Source: S012-113 sp965368405
GTDB lineage: Bacteria > Bacteroidota > Bacteroidia > Cytophagales > Cyclobacteriaceae
NCBI GenBank assembly: GCA_965368405.1
Contig: CBDUMS010000128.1
Coordinates: 1 to 6,385 of the forward strand
Direction: 5' to 3'
Length of the DNA stretch: 6,385 nt
The stretch's first letter is position 1, and every line of letters begins with the position of its first letter. The position numbers were made by a program, and so were the translations under genes. Positions 1 through 6,086 of the stretch are shown one piece after another. The notes below the pieces were generated by a model that saw only the letters and a list, made by a program, of their open reading frames with translations, was not told where the DNA came from and made no database searches.

Positions 1-486
1 ATAACCTTGTTGATATATTGGATAGAGAGGATTTAGGCTTAGAGTATATTTTAGGTCAGTTATAAGTAATTCTTGGTGTTGCTGCTCATGGTTTAAACCA
101 ATAATAACCAATTGCTTAATTTCATTGGTGAAGTTTTCTGAATTGAGCAGCTCTCGCATATGCTGATCTACATACTTTCTATAATCATAAATTTCGCTGA
201 CAACAGGTCTCGTAATTACCCCACGATTTGAGCGAGATGACCTACTACCTACATGATTGTAATAACTATTAAAGAGAAACGAATATTTAGAATGAAAAAC
301 CTGATACTCATTCTTATATTTTTTTAAAATGAATTCTTCGAAAAACCAGGTAGTGTGTGCTAAGTGCCATTTCGGTGGACTAACAAATTCGGCTGGTTGT
401 GGAATATAATCTTCAATCTCAAGCGGCTGACAAAGTTCTTCTGTTTCGGACCTGATCTTTTGATAGTTGGTAAATACTGAGGGCAT
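1..486 (-). CDS. egtB: EgtB-type ergothioneine biosynthesis sulfoxide synthase, N-terminal part (3' end beyond left edge)
   Basis: Reading the minus strand from the ATG at 486-484 gives 162 residues open to the window edge; an in-frame stop at 498-496 makes this the first possible Met. Seen: a DinB-like four-helix domain with PPKWHLAHTTWFFEEF at about 37-52, the SYYN-x-x-G-x-R-x-x-R-x-x-RG block at 74-89, an RP-x5-E-x3-YR-x2-VD block at 93-107, and GLNHEQQHQELL at 130-141. From knowledge of the family: EgtB is a non-haem iron enzyme that joins a cysteine-containing thiol to hercynine with O2, and its iron sits on three histidines. Here these would be H44, H133 and H137 (HxxxHxE). The C-terminal FGE-sulfatase-like domain and a likely egtD neighbour would lie to the left, outside the window. 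Divergent from the peroxiredoxin-like gene at 594. No obvious Shine-Dalgarno. The related ovothiol enzyme OvoA shares this domain and cannot be fully excluded without the C-terminus, but EgtB is much the better match. Confidence 0.9.
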   Translation of the reverse strand, partial: MPSVFTNYQKIRSETEELCQPLEIEDYIPQPAEFVSPPKWHLAHTTWFFEEFILKKYKNEYQVFHSKYSFLFNSYYNHVGSRSSRSNRGVITRPVVSEIYDYRKYVDQHMRELLNSENFTNEIKQLVIIGLNHEQQHQELLITDLKYTLSLNPLYPIYQQGY

Positions 487-547
487 TAAAAAGAATTAGA
501 TTTTATTTAGAACAAGGATTATGGTCATGAAGTTTCAGAGATTTAGC

Positions 548-575
548 TACATTTAACGAAAATGTAATACTACAT
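548..575. promoter_or_regulatory. Inverted repeat in the egtB / peroxiredoxin-like divergent region, candidate operator
   Basis: TACATTT (548-554) and AAATGTA (560-566) form a perfect 7-bp inverted repeat around the 5-nt spacer AACGA. A further TACAT half-site at 571-575 pairs with ATGTA at 562-566 across 4 nt, so three half-sites alternate in orientation. The site sits between two divergent starts (486 and 594), where an operator serving both genes would be expected. Each arm of the main repeat also reads TAnnTTT outward, resembling the Bacteroidota -7 element TAnnTTTG with the last base wrong, and I found no convincing -33 TTTG partner. The region is AT-rich, so chance is a real alternative. 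Confidence 0.35.
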
Positions 576-593
576 AATAAAACTGAGACAAGA

Positions 594-1253
594 ATGAACA
601 TTTCTAATTGCATAACCATAATCAAAAACCTACCCCTTCTTATCCTTTTATCGCTAATTACAATCGGTTCGGCATGTGCTCAAACCGACCCTACTAAATA
701 TGGAATGGATGTTAACTTCGATCTGCCACAAGGATTACAAGTTGGTTATAAGGCTCCAGGTTTTAGTGCAGAGAGCACTTCGGGCGAGACCATCGTTTTG
801 GCTGAGAAAATATCCAAAGGGAATGTAGTTCTAATTTTTTATCGAGGCGAATGGTGCCCGGTATGCAATAGGTATCTCAGTAATTTTCAGGATTCTTTAC
901 AATTTATAGAAGCAACTGGTGCTCAGGTTTTTGCTATCACTCCAGAAATTGCAGAATACGCAAAGAAAATGAAAGGTAAAACTGGCGCAACTTTTAGTGT
1001 AATTCCCGATCCTAGCGAAGAGATATTAAAAGCATATGACGTTCTTTTTAATGTTACGGATGCATATTACCAAAGAATCGAGAGTAAACTAGACGCCGAT
1101 ATAGCAGCTAACAACGGGAATGAGTCAGCGAAATTACCGGTACCTGCAACTTATATTATCGATAAGAACGGAAAGATCGTTTTCCGACAGTTCGATTATA
1201 ATTATCGTAATAGGGCTACTGTTTCTGATATACTTAATAACCTCCCTAAATAG
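594..1253 (+). CDS. Exported peroxiredoxin-like (AhpC/TSA, thioredoxin-fold) protein
   Basis: 219 residues. An N-terminal hydrophobic stretch (about 13-25) ending in ACA before Gln30 looks like a signal peptidase I site, so the product is probably periplasmic. C28 could alternatively be a lipoprotein cysteine, but GSA before it is a poor lipobox. The thioredoxin fold follows: the G-x-KAPGF opening at 51-57, VVLIFYRGEWCPVCNRYL at 78-95 with the active-site pair C88-P-V-C91, VFAITPE at 112-118, a cis-proline loop PVPATYIID at 182-190 (P184), and the closing strand KIVFRQF. This matches the 'peroxiredoxin-like' branch of AhpC/TSA proteins, whose active site reads RGxWCPxC instead of the PxxxTxxC of classical peroxiredoxins. 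Peroxide reduction is therefore likely but not proven; a thiol-disulfide reductase role is the alternative. Divergent from egtB, and convergent with the PON-family gene only 3 nt away. The leader is purine-rich (GAGACAAGA) but not a clear Shine-Dalgarno. Confidence 0.85.
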   Translation: MNISNCITIIKNLPLLILLSLITIGSACAQTDPTKYGMDVNFDLPQGLQVGYKAPGFSAESTSGETIVLAEKISKGNVVLIFYRGEWCPVCNRYLSNFQDSLQFIEATGAQVFAITPEIAEYAKKMKGKTGATFSVIPDPSEEILKAYDVLFNVTDAYYQRIESKLDADIAANNGNESAKLPVPATYIIDKNGKIVFRQFDYNYRNRATVSDILNNLPK

Positions 1254-1256
1254 GAT

Positions 1257-2288
1257 CTAATCCATTCTTGCCCTTAGAACTGCATGATCTAGAACAACAC
1301 CTATGAATAACTCGTTTTTGTAAGGAATGGCAACGCTTGACGCAGATATTTGTGAACCGTCATTTAAATAAACTTCTTCAATTTGATAGGTAAAATTGGC
1401 CATTGGTTGAATTTTTAACACCTGTGATGGCGAAAGATTCACCGAGTCCTTCACATGGTTAACGAAGTCTAAGAGTCGAGGGTGCGCTGCAACCCATAGG
1501 TTACCCGCTTCATCAATGTCTATATTATCTACTCCTGTATCTACATCAATTGTCGACTTATTAACCAAGCTACCATCGCCTAAGATCATATAGGCCGAAA
1601 TAGCTGCACCTGTTGTTTCCGAGATGTAAATTACTTTTCCATCAGGTGAGATATTGATACCATTGGCATAATGAAATGGTCCTGCGGCCTTAATTAAGCT
1701 TTCGCCATTAAAATAAAAAACATTCGAAAACGGTATTCTTAAGTAATCTTCAATTATTCTTTTCCAGTTCCCACGTTCAGAGCCATGATCATTCGTTACA
1801 TAGAACTTGTCCGGTGCAATAGCCAGAACATCATTTGGGCAGCATAATTCAGTGTTTGCAAATGACTGCAGATGAAATAACGTATCATTCTTAAAGAAAA
1901 ATGACTCTATAAAGTCGCCCTGGTTATTATGATTAACAGCGAACAAATAGAGGGCTGTATCTTGGCGCAAAAGTGATAAGCCATGCGGATTAAATTCCTG
2001 TTCTAGCGTAGTAAAAACATATTTTGGTACGCTATCCTTCTCAAGGTTTAACGTATATATCCCCGACTTAGAGCTGCTGTGATAATCGCGGCGAATGGAT
2101 CCAGAGATGAACAGCGTTTCGGACATTCTATCGAGCTGCATATCCTCTGGCCCGGGAACATTATTGTAAATTGTAAGGACATCTCCCGCGAAGCTATTAT
2201 CGATCGTTTTAAACTGACCAGCCTGATATAGAGTTTTTAGAACAAAAAAGCCTAAAACGACAATGACGATAACGAAAAAACGTTTCAT
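1257..2288 (-). CDS. Paraoxonase/arylesterase (PON1)-family lactonase, membrane-anchored
   Basis: 343 residues, close to PON1 length (about 355). Residues 4-18 form one hydrophobic segment with no clear cleavage site, so it probably anchors the protein, as the retained leader does in PON1. The rest is a six-bladed beta-propeller. Family landmarks in order: PGPEDM at 45-50 (E48 and D49, equivalent to PON1 calcium ligands E53 and D54), NPHG at 100-103 (H102, like H115), VNH at 118-120 (H120, like H134), PNDVLAI with TNDH at 151-168 (N152 and D153, like N168 and D169), YANGINISPDGKVIYISE at 207-224 (N209, like N224), and VDNI at 253-256 (D254 and N255, like D269 and N270). The C-terminal ASSVAIPYKNELFIG block also matches. 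Both calcium sites and the His dyad thus appear intact. Known members hydrolyse lactones and aryl esters; the native substrate here is unknown. The start lies 36 nt after the kynA stop on the same strand, so co-transcription is likely. A generic SMP-30/gluconolactonase is a less specific alternative. Confidence 0.85.
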   Translation of the reverse strand: MKRFFVIVIVVLGFFVLKTLYQAGQFKTIDNSFAGDVLTIYNNVPGPEDMQLDRMSETLFISGSIRRDYHSSSKSGIYTLNLEKDSVPKYVFTTLEQEFNPHGLSLLRQDTALYLFAVNHNNQGDFIESFFFKNDTLFHLQSFANTELCCPNDVLAIAPDKFYVTNDHGSERGNWKRIIEDYLRIPFSNVFYFNGESLIKAAGPFHYANGINISPDGKVIYISETTGAAISAYMILGDGSLVNKSTIDVDTGVDNIDIDEAGNLWVAAHPRLLDFVNHVKDSVNLSPSQVLKIQPMANFTYQIEEVYLNDGSQISASSVAIPYKNELFIGVVLDHAVLRARMD

Positions 2289-2324
2289 TTTTTTAGGATA
2301 AAATCACTCGTCTAAGTTACCATC

Positions 2325-3356
2325 TTACCTACTAAATCCCAATTTAGCTTCTAATGTCGATGGTAAAACGGGTACATTATTTCGATTAATTAAAAATGAA
2401 TTAAGCGACGCTAGCTCACTAAATATCAAGTGCTTATCTCTCGATTCTCGTAAATACTCAGCGCCTGCACTGCCCCCTGTGCCAGCACGTCCGCCTATCA
2501 TGCGGCGCACCATCGAGATATGCCTTGTCCGCCAGGTTGCCATTAAATCATCGATTGCAATTAAAGTGTCGAGCAACTGAAAAGGAATTTGCAAGAGCGG
2601 ATAGTCGCGATAAAGCATAATAAATAAGGCTGCCCGATTGGCTGGTTTAGATAATCTGCCACTAGGCTCACCATCCGTTAGCATTGTTTCTCTAAAACTA
2701 TCCCAATCGGAATTATCACTACCCCCTAAAGTTGATTTATAGGCAAGCATATATTCTTTCCAGAACGGGTGGTCTTCTATCCTAAGCTTCTCTTGATGAT
2801 CACCCCAGTATTCTTCATTAAAAAAAGGCATTCTCTCGAGCCAGCCGTTAACTAACTCCATCAGGGACTGGCTCTTTTCTACTTTAGCTACCAGCGCAAT
2901 ATGTTCATCTCTCAGGTGTTCTTTATAAAATGACTTACCATGTCGCTCGGCAAATTTTAGACCCATACTCGCTTCAAGAAGCTTAAACTGGTAACTCTGA
3001 AATCCAGACGCCGGTCTAAGATCATCCCGAAAATCAAGAAAGTCCAAGGGAGTCATTGTTTCAATAACATCTACCTGGTGAATAGCGAGTTCCCAAATAG
3101 AAGCAACCCGCTTTAATCGATGAACAACGGTAAAGATATCGGGCGAATTGTCGTCTACCTTTGGCTTCGAAAGGATATCAATTACCGACTGAATTTCGTA
3201 CAGCATCTGCTTAAACCAGAGTTCGTAAGCTTGGTGAACAATGATAAAGAGCATCTCGTCATGGGCCTTTCGACCATTTTGCTCACTCTCTAATTGTTGC
3301 GCATCAAGAATTTGGTCCAACTGCAGGTAATCTCCATAATAGACGCTTTTAGCCAT
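2325..3356 (-). CDS. kynA: Tryptophan 2,3-dioxygenase
   Basis: 343 residues. The haem enzyme opens L-tryptophan's indole ring with O2 to N-formylkynurenine, the first step of the kynurenine pathway, in the cytoplasm. Seen: YGDYLQLD at 7-14; FIIVHQAYELWFKQ at 37-50 with H41 as the active-site distal histidine; RPASGFQS at 114-121 with R114 as the substrate-carboxylate arginine; WRTRHISMVRRMIG at 275-288 with H279 as the proximal haem ligand; and GTGGS at 292-296, whose T293 lies 14 residues after H279, as in characterised enzymes. The stretch between R114 and H279 is about 40 residues longer than in the Xanthomonas enzyme and nearer the animal form (LERMPFFNEEYWGDHQEKL at 173-191 resembles the human LERTPG...FWGKLEKN region). 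Start ATG 3356-3354; the leader is A/T-rich without Shine-Dalgarno. Downstream of the FtsX-type permease by 82 nt and upstream of the PON-family gene by 36 nt. No other kynurenine gene is visible. Confidence 0.97.
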   Translation of the reverse strand: MAKSVYYGDYLQLDQILDAQQLESEQNGRKAHDEMLFIIVHQAYELWFKQMLYEIQSVIDILSKPKVDDNSPDIFTVVHRLKRVASIWELAIHQVDVIETMTPLDFLDFRDDLRPASGFQSYQFKLLEASMGLKFAERHGKSFYKEHLRDEHIALVAKVEKSQSLMELVNGWLERMPFFNEEYWGDHQEKLRIEDHPFWKEYMLAYKSTLGGSDNSDWDSFRETMLTDGEPSGRLSKPANRAALFIMLYRDYPLLQIPFQLLDTLIAIDDLMATWRTRHISMVRRMIGGRAGTGGSAGAEYLRESRDKHLIFSELASLNSFLINRNNVPVLPSTLEAKLGFSR

Positions 3357-3399
3357 AATAGGTGTGGTTTATATGACTTAAAAATGCAACTTAGTTAGG

Positions 3400-3427
3400 A
3401 GATATAAAACAATATCGCCTGATTGTT
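3400..3427 (-). terminator. Weak hairpin with T-rich tail between permease and kynA
   Basis: On the minus strand, just after the permease stop, AACAAT and ATTGTT (plus-strand 3408-3413 and 3422-3427) form a 6-bp inverted repeat around 8 nt. An alternative fold adds an ATC/GAT inner stem with a GCCT loop and a 2-nt bulge. A run TTTTATAT follows on the minus strand. The stem is short and AT-rich, so it may at most attenuate read-through from the permease into kynA; it could equally be chance. Confidence 0.25.
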
Positions 3428-3438
3428 AAATAGAACTG

Positions 3439-5874
3439 CTACTCATCACGAAGAACATTGACGGGATTAGTTTTTGCAGCACGATACGACTGATAACTAA
3501 TGGTAATCCAACCAATAGCTACCGCAACAATCCCTGCAATAATATAGGTTCCAACACCTGGTGTAATTCGGTAGGCAAAAGTCTCCAACCATTTACTCAT
3601 CCCGAAAATTGAGATTGGAATAGACACAAAGTAAGCGATAAGAATCAATAGTGAAAGATCTTTAGTCACTAAAACCAGAACATCATTAACACTAGCACCT
3701 AACGCCTTACGTACACCAATTTCCTTAAACCTACGCTCCGCAACAAACATAGATAAGGCATACAATCCCAGGCAGCTAATTACTAACGAGATCAATGCAA
3801 ATGCCTTGATCAGATTGAAGGTGTTATAATCTGTCGCGTATTGAACATTCAAATGATCATCTAACGTGAAATATTCGAAAGGTGTAGATACAACCAACCC
3901 TTCCCATTCCTGTTCTATAGAAGCAATTAGATCCTGAAAATTAGCCAAGTCCGCATCAAGCATCATATAAGAAAACTCTCTATCCGAGCCTTGTGTAAAT
4001 AAGAGCGGAGTAACTTCTTGATGGAGGGAGAATTGGTTTATGTCTTCTACCACACCCTCGACTCGAAAGCTCAGGAGCTGATCGCGAAAATCAAAGTATA
4101 ATAATTGGCCGACCGCCTCTTCGGGAGTCCAGCCTAATTCTTTAACCCCTGTCTCATTGATGAGAACAACACCCGTTATTGTCGTATCTGTATTTACTTG
4201 TGTAAAATAATTACCTGCAATAATCTCAATACCAAGTAGTTGCGGATAATTTAGATCCATAGTTGTATTGAATATATGAATTGCATCTTCCATGGATTGG
4301 CCTTCTCTATAGAGCAGGAGATCATTCAATATTTGAGTACCTGGAATACTCGAGGTGCCGCTAACATCCTTTACTTGGGCGAGTGCTGAATATTTATCCC
4401 TAAGAACATTATAATTTCTACGTGCTTCGCCAGTTCGTATGGGTATAACGAGTTTCGATTCAGAGGTGAAACCTAGCTCCTTGTCATGTAAGTAATCTAC
4501 CTGTTGAGAAATAATGATAATCCCACTAATTAAGACAATAGATATTGTGAATTGCATAACTACTAATACCTTTCGTAATCGGCTCGACGATTGTTCTGCT
4601 CCTCTACCCTTTAAAACCTGAGCTGGCTTAAATGATGCAAGGTATACCGCTGGGTAAGATCCGGCCAATGCTGCAGTAATCACTAGAAAAATGGTACTAA
4701 ATATTATTATGGTACCCATATTATCCATTCCTATTATTATCGGCGCTGAAACCATCATATTGAAATAGGGCAAAACTAGTTCTGCTATAAAAATGCTTAT
4801 AACGGAAGATATGGCCACAATTAAAAAGGACTCTCCTAGAAATTGAGAAATCAACCCCTTGGCGCTAACGCCCATGGCTTTTCGAATTCCAACTTCAAGA
4901 CTGCGGCGCCCAGCCTGAGCTGTTGATAAATTTATATAATTGAAGCATGCCAGTATAAGAATCAAAACCCCAATCGTAATTAAGACTTTAATAAAGGTCA
5001 GGTTTATTTTACCCGGCATATCTAACATAAAACCAGAAGAAGTATGAATATCAGTAATTGGCTGTAGAAACATTTCTTTAGAAATTCCCATACTCTCCAT
5101 CTCTTCTTTACCATTGGTTAAGAAAATAGCGTTAATCTTTTCCTCTACTTCAGTTGGATCAGCAGTAGATGACAGTTTTAGATAGGTAAAAACGAGATTA
5201 TTACTAACCCATTGAGACGTGAAGCGATCGAAGAACTGAACATAGGGTGTATTTAATGTAGAAATAACAAAACTTGGTTTTAAATGAGATAAAACCTGAT
5301 CATGATCTATCACCGCTGTTACCTCATAGTCGAAAGGGCCTAATATGGTACTAATATTTACTATTTTACCAATTGCCTCCTGTGGCGTATTAAAGAGTCG
5401 CTCCGCCCAAACTTTATCGAGAACAACAGCATTCGTATGCGTTAATGGCATTTCTGAATTTCCTGCTATAATTGGGAAATCGATAATGTCAAATAATGTT
5501 GAATCGGCCACATAGCCATTTTCAATAAAATACGACTCGTCTTCATAGACAATCATATCCTTTGCTTGAAAAAATGCAGCGCCGGTCAATCGTGCCGAGC
5601 TGATAATCTCAGGGATATCATTGGCAACCCTGGGCCCTATCGGCACAGAGGATGATCCTATGAGCAGCTTTTCGCCATCTTTCTGACTCATTTCAGAGAT
5701 CATTCGATAGACATTTTCACTATTTTTCTGGTCGTAGGAGAGCTCTTGTTGAGCGTAAAGAAATAAGATCAAACAACTAGCCAGGCTAACCGATAGCCCA
5801 AGAATATTGATTGTTGAGAAAAGCCTATTTCGTAGCAGATTACGAAAAGTGATTTTTAGATAATTGAGTAGCAT
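3439..5874 (-). CDS. FtsX/MacB-type ABC transporter permease (two periplasmic domains, eight TM segments)
   Basis: 811 residues, usual length for the large Bacteroidota permeases of this family. Order: short basic N-terminus with RNLLRNRLFS (11-20); TM1 about 20-41; a MacB-like periplasmic core domain about 42-288; TM2-TM4 about 292-315, 342-368 and 386-411 (first FtsX domain); TM5 about 433-456; second periplasmic domain about 460-685; TM6-TM8 about 686-710, 736-758 and 772-793 (second FtsX domain). Each FtsX half carries the family motif after its first helix: RRSLEVGIRKAMG at 323-335 and ERRFKEIGVRKALG at 713-726, marking an internal duplication. Such permeases act with a separate LolD/MacB-like ATPase and drive mechanical work across the envelope (lipoprotein, peptide or drug export, or signalling) rather than classical channel transport. 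No ATPase lies next to it here, so its partner and cargo are unknown. A sigma-54-like promoter candidate sits about 30-50 nt upstream of the start. Reading frame intact. Confidence 0.93.
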   Translation of the reverse strand: MLLNYLKITFRNLLRNRLFSTINILGLSVSLASCLILFLYAQQELSYDQKNSENVYRMISEMSQKDGEKLLIGSSSVPIGPRVANDIPEIISSARLTGAAFFQAKDMIVYEDESYFIENGYVADSTLFDIIDFPIIAGNSEMPLTHTNAVVLDKVWAERLFNTPQEAIGKIVNISTILGPFDYEVTAVIDHDQVLSHLKPSFVISTLNTPYVQFFDRFTSQWVSNNLVFTYLKLSSTADPTEVEEKINAIFLTNGKEEMESMGISKEMFLQPITDIHTSSGFMLDMPGKINLTFIKVLITIGVLILILACFNYINLSTAQAGRRSLEVGIRKAMGVSAKGLISQFLGESFLIVAISSVISIFIAELVLPYFNMMVSAPIIIGMDNMGTIIIFSTIFLVITAALAGSYPAVYLASFKPAQVLKGRGAEQSSSRLRKVLVVMQFTISIVLISGIIIISQQVDYLHDKELGFTSESKLVIPIRTGEARRNYNVLRDKYSALAQVKDVSGTSSIPGTQILNDLLLYREGQSMEDAIHIFNTTMDLNYPQLLGIEIIAGNYFTQVNTDTTITGVVLINETGVKELGWTPEEAVGQLLYFDFRDQLLSFRVEGVVEDINQFSLHQEVTPLLFTQGSDREFSYMMLDADLANFQDLIASIEQEWEGLVVSTPFEYFTLDDHLNVQYATDYNTFNLIKAFALISLVISCLGLYALSMFVAERRFKEIGVRKALGASVNDVLVLVTKDLSLLILIAYFVSIPISIFGMSKWLETFAYRITPGVGTYIIAGIVAVAIGWITISYQSYRAAKTNPVNVLRDE

Positions 5875-6086
5875 GTTAAGTCGGAACGAGGTTCGCCCCT
5901 AATTAATCAACAAGTGTGCCACTACGCAACAGATCGCTATTAACGCATTTTATATATCAGAACTGTTCAATCCTGCAATTAGTTGTCCGTTTTCGTGCAA
6001 TGCTGAAAGTATAAATGTCATTTAGTGGAAAAAGTATCCGGCAACAATGTGGTATAGCAGAATACCTTGACACGTTCAAATAATTC
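5875..6086. other. Intergenic region upstream of the permease, no gene seen
   Basis: A 212-nt stretch between the methyltransferase stop and the permease start, both genes on the minus strand. I find no open frame with coding character and no RNA gene. It holds the sigma-54-like -24/-12 candidate (5906-5921) and three small inverted repeats: GAAC-T-GTTC at 5960-5968; an imperfect TGTCCG-TTTT-CGTGCA at 5984-5999, centred about 70-80 nt upstream of the -24 element, where an enhancer-binding protein could bind; and GGTAT/ATACC at 6051-6066, which has no T-run after it on the minus strand and so is a poor terminator for the methyltransferase. Confidence 0.6.
5906..5921 (-). promoter_or_regulatory. 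Sigma-54-like -24/-12 promoter candidate for the permease
   Basis: Read on the minus strand: TGGCAC (5921-5916), five bases ACTTG, then TTGAT (5910-5906). The sigma-54 consensus is TGGCAC-N5-TTGC[A/T]. The -24 half is exact and the spacing is correct; the -12 half has A instead of C in the conserved GC. A start about 12 nt downstream would be near 5895, giving a leader of about 20 nt before the permease ATG at 5874, a natural distance. I infer possible control by an NtrC-type enhancer-binding protein; none is encoded in the window. Confidence 0.4.

Noticed and set aside
3357..3438. Separate promoter for kynA.
   Set aside because: No TAnnTTTG, -33 TTTG or sigma-54 pattern that I could support; kynA may be read from the permease transcript or from a promoter I cannot recognise.
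5960..5968. GAAC-T-GTTC short palindrome upstream of the permease.
   Set aside because: Only four base pairs per arm with no repeat elsewhere in the region; expected by chance.
6051..6066. GGTAT/ATACC inverted repeat downstream of the methyltransferase, a possible terminator.
   Set aside because: Only a 5-bp stem and no T-run after it on the minus strand; kept only as a remark in the intergenic entry.
6067..6072. TTGACA on the plus strand, resembling a sigma-70 -35 box.
   Set aside because: No matching -10 at 16-18 nt, no plus-strand gene downstream, and Bacteroidota use a different promoter pattern (TTTG / TAnnTTTG).
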